Shown here: in pieces, positions 1 to 6,950 of the stretch
Numbering within the stretch: position 1 is the stretch's first letter
Layout: each line of letters begins with the position of its first letter
Origin: JBCCRH01 sp039208045
Lineage (GTDB): Bacteria > Bacteroidota > Bacteroidia > Chitinophagales > Saprospiraceae
Assembly (NCBI GenBank): GCA_039208045.1
Contig: JBCCRH010000134.1
Span: 1-13,262 of the forward strand
Reading direction: 5' to 3'
Length of the DNA: 13,262 bases
Program-made: the position numbers and the translations under genes
The notes under the pieces: generated by a model
What the model was told of the DNA's origin: nothing
The model's input: only the letters and a program-made list of their open reading frames with translations
Database searches by the model: none

Positions 1-1
1 T

Positions 2-55
2 GTACATGCTGCGGCCCGTTCGGCTAAAAGAGCAGTTGAGGAGTTGGTTAGATAA
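2..55 (+). CDS. C-terminal end of an unidentified protein (partial, enters from the left edge)
   Basis: One plus-strand frame is open from the left edge to a TAA at 53-55. It reads VHAAARSAKRAVEELVR, an alanine- and charge-rich stretch that looks like the amphipathic last helix of a real protein. Only 17 residues are visible, so no family can be named. If real, it converges on the T9SS gene, with about 100 bp between the two stops. A short open frame at a window edge can also arise by chance, so this is a tentative call. Confidence 0.35.
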   Translation, partial: VHAAARSAKRAVEELVR

Positions 56-158
56 TCTGATTGTTGGCGTGTGTAGCTGTCGCAATAATCTGCACGTATT
101 CTAGTAGGGTAGTTTTACCAAGAGCTCCATTGTAGCCGCTGTTTTTTATTTTGCTGCT

Positions 159-1988
159 CTACTTTACCACCACCCGCTCCGTAAGCGAGCGCCCCCCCAT
201 TTCCAACTGCAACAAATAAAGCCCTCCCGCCAAGTTTTGCGGAGTATAGGTAGCCTCAAAAGGTACCCCTGCCTGCACGTCCACCTCGCGCTGCACCACC
301 AGCTGTCCCCGCGCATCCAGCAAACGCCACGTCAGTAGGCCACTTTCTGTAGGGTAGAGTTGAATGTTCAATATATCGCTAGTTCCAACAGGGTTTGGGA
401 AGAATTGGACGGAACCGATGGAATGTTCCTGATGGTCTGAAGTGGTGATAAAGGAGGAAAGCTCAAACCCCTCCACAGCGACTACTTCGAAGGCTCCGCC
501 GTCCAAGAGTAGGTGCCCAGCCTCGTCTTCTATTTTGTAAAAGCCACCGCCATAGTCGCAGCAGACGCCATCGCCGAAGTCGTCGAGTATGGTGAACTGA
601 TAGCAGCCTTCGGTAGGGAGCAGCACCTCGGTGCGATAAAATTGGTTGCTGCCGTAGGCACCAGGGTCGTTCTCACTGGCTAGCTGTTTGCCTCCGCCGT
701 TTGCTCCAACGTTGAGGTTGCCACCAGAGGCTACGATTTCGCCAACTTCATTGGTAATTTCCCAGTAGAGTTCATAGCCAAAATTATCGGTAAAAAGATC
801 GACCGTAATGAGGGCAGAGGAGGTAATCGGCGCATGGTAGAAGGTAGTACTTACGGCATCATTTCCGGCATTAGCATCAGGTTGGGAAGCTTCAAAGCTC
901 AGTGTGGCCTGCACCGTATTGGCTATGCCATCGGCATAGGGTTCATAATAAATGGAGGGCAGCGCGATGCGCTGATAATCAAAAGTAGATAAGTTGCCTG
1001 TCCAGTTCATGCTTTGGGGCGTTCCGCCATTGACTGCATAGGTGATGGTGGCGCCTTGTAGAGGGAGCAGGCCATCATTGCGGAGCGTGAGGGTGGGCGC
1101 TAGCCAATTACCACAGATGGCATTATCATCCAGATCGATCTGTAGGGCATTTGCATCATGGGAGAGTAGGGTGTAGGTAGGTGTGGTTTTAGTGCCGGTA
1201 TAAATATGTTGGTTTCCCTTAGAGATGAACGCTACGATTTCTAAATCCGAAGGATTCATGACAATATCTCGAAAGTAGCCAGGTAATTGGTAAGTATAAG
1301 TGCGCGCTTCGAAGTGGCCTTCACTGGTCGTTGCGATGGTGTCGCCCCATTGGCCGGTCAAAAAATGGCGCAATACTCGTTGGTGGGTATATTCCTCTTC
1401 CCAGGTTTCTTCCACTAATTGTGGGGCGATAATATTGTTTTGCAAGAGGCCGATGTGTAGGTAATTGTTAGCTTCGGCGGTGCTAGCAGTGTAAAACACC
1501 TCAACGAATACTTCCAGGATGCCCGTCTCCATATCCAGACTAGCCTCCATTGCTACATTGACGGGCGAAGGCATTTGAAGCACAGCATCAATAGCTTCGC
1601 CCCACACACTGCGATTGATGGCAGTTGTATTGGGATAGCCCTGCTCTTGCCCTGGAAAAACTAGGCGGTTGACCGTTGCAGCGGGGTAGCCAATGAGGCC
1701 CGTTTGGTCGTTGAGGGCTTCGCCAAAATCACTGCGTAAGTCTAGGTCGCCCAAGCCAGGGACGGCAAAATTGCCCGCTTGTATATTAAGCACGACTAGC
1801 TCCGATCCATAGATTTGCTCTAGATACTTAGAAATGTTATGACCAGAAGGGCAAAATCCACAAGTATAGCCGCCGTATTCTTCCAAGATGGCTTTGCGGC
1901 TTTGTGGCTCGGTGCTTACAATCGTTTGGGCACTAGCCGTAAAGACTAGACAGAGAAGTAGCCCTGTAAATACAACATTCCAATTCAT
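159..1988 (-). CDS. Secreted Omp28-like thioredoxin-fold protein with T9SS type A sorting domain
   Basis: Predicted extracellular or outer-membrane-associated protein of 609 aa. The chosen start (1988) is followed directly by a classic signal peptide (hydrophobic VVFTGLLLCLVF, then TASA before Q21). The frame stays open 32 codons upstream to 2084, but that extension would bury the signal peptide and contains the best -7 promoter box. Residues about 25-190 resemble the Omp28 family of Bacteroidota: a thioredoxin-like start (ILEEYGGYTCGFCPSG) with a CxxC pair at C43/C46, then a cis-Pro-like GYPAATVN segment. The middle (about 290-450) is beta-rich and adhesin- or CARDB-like. Around C462 is the CYQFTILDDFGDGVCCDYGGG motif, common in Bacteroidota secreted proteins. 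The last ~80 residues form the sorting domain (FFPNPV near its start, GGLYLLQLEMGG, and a VVVK end), so export by T9SS is expected. The substrate is unknown. The CxxC suggests disulfide chemistry, but it could be structural. Confidence 0.85.
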   Translation of the reverse strand: MNWNVVFTGLLLCLVFTASAQTIVSTEPQSRKAILEEYGGYTCGFCPSGHNISKYLEQIYGSELVVLNIQAGNFAVPGLGDLDLRSDFGEALNDQTGLIGYPAATVNRLVFPGQEQGYPNTTAINRSVWGEAIDAVLQMPSPVNVAMEASLDMETGILEVFVEVFYTASTAEANNYLHIGLLQNNIIAPQLVEETWEEEYTHQRVLRHFLTGQWGDTIATTSEGHFEARTYTYQLPGYFRDIVMNPSDLEIVAFISKGNQHIYTGTKTTPTYTLLSHDANALQIDLDDNAICGNWLAPTLTLRNDGLLPLQGATITYAVNGGTPQSMNWTGNLSTFDYQRIALPSIYYEPYADGIANTVQATLSFEASQPDANAGNDAVSTTFYHAPITSSALITVDLFTDNFGYELYWEITNEVGEIVASGGNLNVGANGGGKQLASENDPGAYGSNQFYRTEVLLPTEGCYQFTILDDFGDGVCCDYGGGFYKIEDEAGHLLLDGGAFEVVAVEGFELSSFITTSDHQEHSIGSVQFFPNPVGTSDILNIQLYPTESGLLTWRLLDARGQLVVQREVDVQAGVPFEATYTPQNLAGGLYLLQLEMGGRSLTERVVVK

Positions 1989-2020
1989 GCACCAGTGATA
2001 TAGGTCTAAAATAACAAGAT

Positions 2021-2028
2021 CAAAGATA
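2021..2028 (-). promoter_or_regulatory. Candidate Bacteroidota -7 box for the T9SS/Omp28-like gene
   Basis: On the minus strand this reads TATCTTTG, a perfect match to the Bacteroidota -7 consensus TAnnTTTG. It lies 33 bp upstream of the chosen ATG at 1988, giving a short leader. No convincing -33 TTTG is seen at the right distance. The box falls inside the upstream extension of the open frame, which supports the start at 1988. Confidence 0.4.
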
Positions 2029-2153
2029 GAATATTTGAAAGGACTTGATTGGATCATTTGCGAGAAGTGTCGAGCAGCTAGCAAGCTAAAAGTGGGCTAA
2101 GGGCAAATATGTTCGTCGAGCGACATTCTACAGCATGGCTTAGGACGTGTAAG

Positions 2154-2179
2154 TTTGGTGTCTTGGTCAAGACATCAAA
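2154..2179. promoter_or_regulatory. 26-bp near-perfect palindrome, candidate operator
   Basis: The left arm TTTGGTGTCTTG and right arm CAAGACATCAAA are 12 bp each around a GT centre, with one non-complementary pair (G2158/T2175, a G-U wobble in RNA). The inner 7-bp arms are exact. A 2-base centre is poor for an RNA hairpin loop but typical of a binding site for a dimeric regulator. It lies 166 bp from the minus-strand start and 126 bp from the plus-strand start, so it could serve either gene or both. It does not match the CRP (TGTGA-N6-TCACA) or FNR (TTGAT-N4-ATCAA) consensus. The regulator is unknown. Confidence 0.5.
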
Positions 2180-2305
2180 TAAGGCCGTGAGCGACTTTCT
2201 TTGTAATCGTCCACATTTCATACTGATTCGTTGAAGCCAGCATTAAACTACTTACGATTTTTGTTAAATTAATCTTCTAATTAAATTACCTAAGCCTTCC
2301 TGTCT

Positions 2306-3643
2306 ATGCATGTAGTCATTATTGGAAATGGGATTAGCGGCGTCACCGCTGCTCGACACATCCGCAAGTTGAGCGACCACCGCATCACCATGATCTCTGC
2401 TGAAACCGACCATTTTTTCTCGCGCACCGCGCTCATGTACATCTACATGGGGCATATGCGCTACGAGGATACCAAGCCTTACGAAGACTTCTTTTGGGCA
2501 AAAAACCGCATCGAACTGCTCAATGCCTATGTCGAGTCAGTAGATACGTCGGCAAAACAGCTACAGCTGAAAGGGCAAGACACCTTGGCCTACGATAAGC
2601 TGATCATCGCTTGTGGCTCTACCCCAAACAAATTCGGCTGGCCTGGGCAAGACCTCGAAAATGTGAATGGCCTCTATTCTTACCAAGACCTAGAAGCCAT
2701 GGAAGCGGGCAGCGAAGGGCTAAAACATGCGGTAATTGTAGGTGGAGGGTTGATTGGTATTGAAATGGCCGAAATGTTCCACTCGCGCCACATTCCAGTG
2801 ACTTTTTTGGTGCGAGAACAAAGCTATTGGAGTGGGGTGTTGCCTAGAGAAGAGTCGGAAATGGTCAATCGCCATATTCTAGATAATGGCATTGACCTGC
2901 GCTTGGGCACAGAGCTGAAAGAAATTATTGATGATGGTACCGGCAAGTGTGCTGCAGTAATCACGAATAAGGGCGACCGAATTGAATGCGGCTACGTGGG
3001 GCTTACCGCTGGGGTGCATCCTAACATTGGATTTATTAAAGACACTGGTATAGAGATACAGCGAGGGATTGTGGTAAACGAATTTCTGGAGACCAATGTG
3101 GCAGATGTGTATGCTATAGGCGATTGTTCGCAACAGCGTGCTCCATTGCCAGGGCGTCGGCCGGTGGAGGCCATTTGGTATACCGGCCGTATGATGGGCG
3201 AAGTGGCGGCCTACAATGTATGTGGTCAAAAAATGGCTTATGACCCAGGTATCTGGTTCAACTCTGCAAAGTTTTTTGAAATCGAATACCAAGTGTACGG
3301 CACGGTTTTAGCGAAAGCGCCAGACAATCACGTCAGTATCTACTGGGAAGCGCCCGATGGCCGAAAAGGTATCCGTATTATCTATGAAGCAGAAAGTAAG
3401 GAAATCTTAGGGTTTAACCTGATGGGAGTACGCTATAGACACGAGGTATGCGAGAAATGGCTGCGCGACAAAACACCAGTAGAGGAAGTGCTCCAAAACC
3501 TCGGCCTTGCCAATTTTGATCCAGAATTTTATAAAGAATACGAACAAGAAGTAATTGATAGTTATAACCGACAAACGGGCAAAGACCTTCGGCTGAAAAA
3601 ACGCAGAGGCTTGTCTGCTGCCCTTCGGTTTTTGAGCGTTTAA
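2306..3643 (+). CDS. NAD(P)/FAD-dependent oxidoreductase (pyridine nucleotide-disulfide oxidoreductase fold)
   Basis: Soluble 445-aa flavoprotein expected to move electrons between NAD(P)H and a protein partner via FAD. The N-terminal FAD dinucleotide motif is GNGISG (7-12), the second NAD(P) Rossmann motif is GGGLIG (146-151), and the C-terminal FAD motif VYAIGDC lies at 268-274. It lacks a CxxC redox pair near the first FAD site, so it resembles rubredoxin/ferredoxin reductases and the FAD part of NirB rather than thioredoxin or dihydrolipoamide reductases. The start is the first ATG and is followed immediately by the FAD-binding strand (HVVIIGNG). It lies 34 bp upstream of the membrane Fe-S protein on the same strand, so the two probably form an operon in which this protein feeds electrons to the membrane partner. 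That pairing is inferred. The exact electron donor and acceptor cannot be read from sequence. Confidence 0.85.
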   Translation: MHVVIIGNGISGVTAARHIRKLSDHRITMISAETDHFFSRTALMYIYMGHMRYEDTKPYEDFFWAKNRIELLNAYVESVDTSAKQLQLKGQDTLAYDKLIIACGSTPNKFGWPGQDLENVNGLYSYQDLEAMEAGSEGLKHAVIVGGGLIGIEMAEMFHSRHIPVTFLVREQSYWSGVLPREESEMVNRHILDNGIDLRLGTELKEIIDDGTGKCAAVITNKGDRIECGYVGLTAGVHPNIGFIKDTGIEIQRGIVVNEFLETNVADVYAIGDCSQQRAPLPGRRPVEAIWYTGRMMGEVAAYNVCGQKMAYDPGIWFNSAKFFEIEYQVYGTVLAKAPDNHVSIYWEAPDGRKGIRIIYEAESKEILGFNLMGVRYRHEVCEKWLRDKTPVEEVLQNLGLANFDPEFYKEYEQEVIDSYNRQTGKDLRLKKRRGLSAALRFLSV

Positions 3644-3677
3644 TTTTTTTGAACAACGATCCGAATCATACAACAGA

Positions 3678-5657
3678 ATGAACGTACTACAAAAAATTGG
3701 CCTCGGCCTTTTTGTGCTAGCCCTACTCATCTTCACGGTCATGCTCGGCCTCAATCAGTACCAGCTCACAGCCGAAACTACAGGTACCACCAACGAGTAC
3801 CACCAGCAAGCCATCTTAGATGCTGCTTCCGCAAATGGCATGCTCAATACAACTTATGCTACTAGTTTTGAATTTGTCGCCGCCTATAAAAAAACGGTTA
3901 AGACAGCAGCCGAAAATCAGCAAGCCAAAGTAAAAGCCGGTTTGCCAGAAGGGGTCAGCGCCGGCCGATTCAAGATCGGCTCATGGAATTTCAAACCCTA
4001 CGCCTTCGAAGCAACTAAGCAATCTGCCATCGGGCCTGTTGTCGACCATCCGTTGCTCTTTTTAGGGCTAACGTTTGGGCTCGCTATCCTGGGTGGTCTC
4101 ATTTATATGGTCCCCATTTTCCAGACCATCCCCGGTATTAAGCACAATCATATGTACCATAGTGCTATGACTAGAGGCCTGAGGCTAGCCCCTCGCAGCT
4201 TTTTCCTCGGATCAACCATTGTAGGCGTGCTACTCTACGGTGCTTATTATATGAATAAAATGTGGTTTTGGCCTATGGTCACAATGGTCATTATGGCACT
4301 CATTATCGGACTCGTCCTTTTAGTAGAAGGGCGGCGCAAAAACCAACCCGCCCGCTCGGCAGCTCCAGAACTTACCGGCTGGCTAGGGGTGTTGACAGGT
4401 GTATACCTCATTGGATTCTACATCTTACTGTATTGGGCACCACAGCATATTACAAGTTGGATCATCATGGTAGACCCTGTGAGCCGCAGTTTGAGTGGAG
4501 GGGCAGCGAGCCAGTGGTTTTTGTATGGTTTGTTGTATACGGTTATCGTATTAGTAATGGGCATCCGTATGATGGCCAAGTATCGCCACAACAACTATCA
4601 GATGGTACGTACGGGCTCCGTGATGTTTTTCCAGACCGCCTTTGCTTTTTTGCTTCCAGAAATCCTGGTTCGCCTCAATCAGCCTTGGTACGACTTCAAA
4701 AATATCTGGCCCCTGAACTACACTTTCTTCTTTGATTGGAACATCAAGAACTTAACCAATAGTGGGAATTTGGGCCTATTTATGTTCGTTTGGGGAATTG
4801 CTTTGATTGTGGTTGGCGTGCCCCTGTTTACTTACTTTTTTGGCAAACGCTGGTACTGCTCCTGGGTATGTGGTTGTGGCGGTCTAGCCGAAACTATGGG
4901 CGACCCCTATCGCCAGCTCTCAGACAAAAGTGTAAAAGCATGGCAGTTTGAGCGCTGGATCATTCATGGCGTCTTAGTCTTTGCTGTGATCATGACAATG
5001 GGTGTCCTCTACTCCTTTTTACCCAAAGACCCAGTCTGGTACAGCCGCCAGAATTTCCTCCTCCTCATGATGGCCCTCCTCACCGGCGTCATGACCTTCG
5101 CCTATCTACGCTGGCGCCAAGGCAAAGTCGACATTTCTCGAACGGGCATTTACGTAGGCTGGGGCGTCACCTTCCTACTGGTCGGTGTGTCGGCCTATCA
5201 CCTCTTCGAAGGGAGTGATAAATTTCTCTTCCTCAGTAGTGGCACTACGCGCCAGTGGTACGGCTTCCTCATTGGCTCCGCTTTTGCCGGCGTAGTCGGC
5301 ACTGGCTTTTATCCCCTTATGGGAAATCGCGTCTGGTGCCGCTTTGGCTGTCCCCTGGCTGCCTACTTAGGCTTAGTACAGCGCTTTAAGTCCAAGTTTC
5401 GCATTACCGTAAACGGCAGCCAATGCATTTCCTGCGGCAACTGCTCCACTTATTGCGAAATGGGCATCGACGTGCGCCACTATGCCCAGCGTGGCCAGGA
5501 TGTGGTGCGCTCGTCTTGCGTGGGCTGTGGAGTATGTGCAGCGGTATGCCCAAGGGGGGTGTTGCGCCTAGAGAACAGCGCTTTGGATGTGGATAGCCGG
5601 ACAGAGGAATTGCGTACGATTCATATCTCGGAAGGGGAGGTACGGATTTTGAGTTGA
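3678..5657 (+). CDS. Polytopic membrane 4Fe-4S protein of the NosR/NapH/CcoG-like family
   Basis: Integral membrane electron-transfer protein of 659 aa. An N-terminal membrane segment (about 8-26) is followed by an extracytoplasmic-looking stretch (about 27-125), then roughly ten hydrophobic helices. The NosR/NapH signature appears twice: WYCSWVCGCGG with C394/C398/C400, and WCRFGCP with C554/C558. The C-terminal tail carries two ferredoxin-type motifs for [4Fe-4S] clusters: CISCGNCSTYC (583-593, followed by EMG rather than the usual P) and CVGCGVCAAVCP (614-625). Known members pass electrons across or along the membrane to periplasmic or assembly targets (NosR to nitrous oxide reductase, NapH to nitrate reductase, CcoG in copper handling for cbb3 oxidase). 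No nos, nap or cco gene is visible here, so the target is undetermined. The flavoprotein just upstream is the likely electron donor. Confidence 0.85.
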   Translation: MNVLQKIGLGLFVLALLIFTVMLGLNQYQLTAETTGTTNEYHQQAILDAASANGMLNTTYATSFEFVAAYKKTVKTAAENQQAKVKAGLPEGVSAGRFKIGSWNFKPYAFEATKQSAIGPVVDHPLLFLGLTFGLAILGGLIYMVPIFQTIPGIKHNHMYHSAMTRGLRLAPRSFFLGSTIVGVLLYGAYYMNKMWFWPMVTMVIMALIIGLVLLVEGRRKNQPARSAAPELTGWLGVLTGVYLIGFYILLYWAPQHITSWIIMVDPVSRSLSGGAASQWFLYGLLYTVIVLVMGIRMMAKYRHNNYQMVRTGSVMFFQTAFAFLLPEILVRLNQPWYDFKNIWPLNYTFFFDWNIKNLTNSGNLGLFMFVWGIALIVVGVPLFTYFFGKRWYCSWVCGCGGLAETMGDPYRQLSDKSVKAWQFERWIIHGVLVFAVIMTMGVLYSFLPKDPVWYSRQNFLLLMMALLTGVMTFAYLRWRQGKVDISRTGIYVGWGVTFLLVGVSAYHLFEGSDKFLFLSSGTTRQWYGFLIGSAFAGVVGTGFYPLMGNRVWCRFGCPLAAYLGLVQRFKSKFRITVNGSQCISCGNCSTYCEMGIDVRHYAQRGQDVVRSSCVGCGVCAAVCPRGVLRLENSALDVDSRTEELRTIHISEGEVRILS

Positions 5658-5716
5658 GAGCGCTATCTATCGGAGCTATATCTTAAATGAAAACTTCATC
5701 ATTCGTTGCTACGAAT

Positions 5717-5748
5717 ATTGAAAGGCGTAATAAAAAAAGCTATTTTTA
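5717..5748 (+). promoter_or_regulatory. Candidate Bacteroidota promoter for the first antitoxin
   Basis: ATTG at 5717-5720, a 20-bp spacer and TATTTTTA at 5741-5748 resemble the Bacteroidota -33 (TTTG) and -7 (TAnnTTTG) elements; the last base of the -7 box is A instead of G. The ATG of the antitoxin begins 14 bp downstream, so the leader would be very short. The region is AT-rich, so a chance match is possible. Confidence 0.35.
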
Positions 5749-5761
5749 AAACAAAAAACGA

Positions 5762-6010
5762 ATGAGCATCGAGCAGATAAAGCAGGAAGGGTTGGGATTA
5801 GCTCCCGCAGACCGAAGAGAATTAGCCTATTTCTTATTGGATAGTCTTATTCTTCAGCGTGCAGAAGAAGATGAATTATCTGAGGAATGGAAAACAGAGG
5901 TCGAGCGTAGGTGGCAAGGAATAACATCCAAAACAGATGAATTAATCAGCGGGAAGGAATTATCTCAACAATTAACGGAACGATTTGGTATACAGATTGA
6001 CTTACCATAG
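5762..6010 (+). CDS. Antitoxin, putative addiction module component family
   Basis: Small 82-aa protein with the hallmarks of the 'addiction module component' antitoxins (Pfam Unstab_antitox, TIGR02574-like). An N-terminal helix is followed by the conserved core LAPADRRELAYFLLDSL (about 13-29), an acidic middle (AEEDELSEEWKTEVERR), and a C-terminal part in which the family usually wraps its toxin. In this family the partner is normally a RelE/ParE-fold toxin encoded immediately downstream with overlap. Here the downstream toxin is truncated (5985-6071), so this antitoxin appears orphaned. It could persist as a decaying gene, as an anti-addiction protein against related toxins, or as a stand-alone repressor; none of these can be decided from sequence. 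No Shine-Dalgarno is evident. The start is the first ATG, preceded by an AT-rich promoter-like stretch. Confidence 0.8.
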   Translation: MSIEQIKQEGLGLAPADRRELAYFLLDSLILQRAEEDELSEEWKTEVERRWQGITSKTDELISGKELSQQLTERFGIQIDLP

Positions 6011-6071
6011 TACGGCTCAAGAAGATATTATTGCTGCGCTTTCTTGGTATGAAAATCGAATGGAAAGATAG
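5985..6071 (+). pseudogene. Truncated RelE/ParE-type toxin remnant
   Basis: The frame starting at TTG 5985, inside the end of the antitoxin gene (26-bp overlap), reads LVYRLTYHSTAQEDIIAALS, then WYENRMER and a TAG at 6069-6071. This matches the N-terminal pattern of RelE/ParE toxins (a short strand, then A-x-x-D-I-x-x-A-x-x-W-Y-E) and sits exactly where the cognate toxin should be. The 28 codons compare with about 90-100 in intact members, so the fold cannot form. A second fragment in another frame (6062-6121, containing RDAKRSENILSIK and ending at TGA) could be the original C-terminus after an internal deletion and frameshift. That second link is weak. Confidence 0.6.
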
Positions 6072-6127
6072 GATGTATACGTGACGCAAAGAGGTCTGAA
6101 AATATATTGTCAATAAAATGAACAGAT

Positions 6128-6376
6128 ATGGCAAGTGCAGATTTATACCAATCGGTACTTCAGAAATTATCAAAACTTCCCGTTTCTTATTTGGAAAATG
6201 TAGATCGTTATCTATCGGAGCTGGGAGAACAGGCAAAATCTGAAAATGCAACCGTGGATAGTATTATGTCCTTTGCAGGAGGGTGGAACGACATGGAAGA
6301 AAGTGATTTTCAGGATTTTGTTAAGGATATGGAAGAAGGCCGGAAGACACTTTTTAATCGGGTATCTGAATCATGA
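6128..6376 (+). CDS. Predicted antitoxin of the downstream PIN-domain toxin
   Basis: Acidic 82-aa protein directly upstream of a VapC-like toxin; its TGA overlaps the toxin ATG (ATGA at 6373-6376), the usual antitoxin-toxin coupling. The N-terminal half (LYQSVLQKLSKLPVSYLENV) is helical and resembles small DUF2281-like antitoxins, which often begin with a statement of the form 'lxxLPexxlxEvxdyl'. The C-terminal half is acidic (GGWNDMEESDFQDFVKDMEE) and includes a W-x-D-M-x-E-x-[ED]-[FL] pattern seen at the ends of antitoxins that plug the toxin active site. No ribbon-helix-helix or AbrB motif is obvious, so DNA binding is not shown. Function is assigned mainly from position and this pattern. 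A TA-rich stretch at about 6100-6110 may carry its own promoter. Confidence 0.7.
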   Translation: MASADLYQSVLQKLSKLPVSYLENVDRYLSELGEQAKSENATVDSIMSFAGGWNDMEESDFQDFVKDMEEGRKTLFNRVSES

Positions 6377-6777
6377 AAGATTTATTACTTGACACAGATA
6401 CGATTTCTTACTTCTTCAGGAATGAACCTTCTGTTCTTCAGGTGTTGAAGGTGAATTTAGAAAAAGGGCTGGGTATACACATTAGTGCTATTAACTACTA
6501 CGAAATTTGTAACGGTCTCTACTACAAGGATGCAAAGCGCCAACTAAATAGATTTCTTTCATTTGTTGATCAGTGTACAGTATTACCCTTGACAGCGGAA
6601 ATAGCATCTACCGCTGCAAAATGTTTTGCAAATCTCAGAAAGAGGGGGATTATTATTCAGCATACTGATGCTCTGATAGCTGGTACTGCGATTGTACATG
6701 ACCTAAGGCTAGTTACTAACAATACTAAGCATTATGAGGGGATAGAGGGCTTATTGATCGAAAATTGGCTTAGTTGA
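6373..6777 (+). CDS. vapC: PIN-domain ribonuclease toxin, VapC-like
   Basis: Type II toxin of 134 aa, a typical VapC length, expected to be a Mg2+/Mn2+-dependent endoribonuclease acting on tRNA or rRNA in the cytoplasm; the specific RNA target is unknown. The PIN-domain acidic residues are in place: D7 in LLLDTDTISYFF, E44 in NYYEICNGL, and D99 in QHTDALIAGTA. The TNN-x-x-H-Y-E segment (115-122) supplies the fourth conserved position. All catalytic residues and both ends are intact, so the gene should be functional. It overlaps its presumed antitoxin by 4 bp and is likely translationally coupled to it. The two form a complete module next to a broken RelE/ParE-type module. The symbol is used at family level. 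Confidence 0.88.
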   Translation: MKDLLLDTDTISYFFRNEPSVLQVLKVNLEKGLGIHISAINYYEICNGLYYKDAKRQLNRFLSFVDQCTVLPLTAEIASTAAKCFANLRKRGIIIQHTDALIAGTAIVHDLRLVTNNTKHYEGIEGLLIENWLS

Positions 6778-6897
6778 TGCTGGTAATCTCCTACTACTGA
6801 ATAGTCAAGGCAAACTCTCCGCCAAGTGCTCATTTTTCAGCTACATAGAGTACTGCTCTAGTGCTCGGCGCGAACTAGCAACAGGGTAGGCAAGTGA

Positions 6898-6926
6898 TTC
6901 GTAATCGTCGATAAGCACTATATTTA
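6898..6926 (+). promoter_or_regulatory. Candidate promoter of the TIR/WD40 operon
   Basis: TTCG at 6898-6901, a 17-bp spacer and TATATTTA at 6919-6926 resemble the Bacteroidota -33 and -7 elements with one mismatch in each. The -7 element overlaps a small inverted repeat (CTATA-TT-TATAG, 6918-6929). The TIR ATG at 6951 lies 24 bp further on. The 173 bp between the toxin stop and this ATG hold no other recognisable feature and no strong terminator. Confidence 0.3.
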
Positions 6927-6950
6927 TAGGCGAATTTTTGAAGTGACCTC

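Larger units (their letters stand above)
1989..2305. promoter_or_regulatory. Divergent intergenic region between the T9SS gene and the flavoprotein gene
   Basis: This 317-bp region has no supported gene. Both flanking genes point away from it, so it should hold both promoters. Seen in it: a perfect -7 box for the minus-strand gene (2021-2028), a 26-bp near-palindrome (2154-2179), and a weak plus-strand promoter candidate with TTTG at 2260-2263, an 18-bp spacer and TAAATTAC at 2282-2289, 16 bp before the ATG at 2306. The last 60 bases are AT-rich. No RNA gene was recognised. Confidence 0.5.

Noticed and set aside
2154..2179. The palindrome considered as a transcription terminator.
   Set aside because: No gene ends nearby, there is no T-tract on either strand after it, and the 2-base centre is unfavourable for a hairpin loop.
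2879..3292. Long antisense open frame (137 codons) inside the flavoprotein gene.
   Set aside because: It lies opposite a well-supported coding region, has no recognisable domain, and is explained as a shadow of the sense codon use.
4262..4735. Alternative-frame 157-codon open frame within the membrane Fe-S protein gene.
   Set aside because: It overlaps clear membrane-helix coding sequence, and its translation shows no coherent features.
6128..6376. The upstream 82-aa protein at 5762-6010 considered as the PIN toxin's antitoxin.
   Set aside because: It belongs to a different antitoxin family, and a separate small gene lies directly before the toxin with an ATGA overlap.
6778..6950. Possible small RNA or tRNA in the gap before the TIR gene.
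   Set aside because: Only weak 5-bp inverted repeats (CTAGT/ACTAG) are present; no cloverleaf, no strong hairpin and no coding frame.
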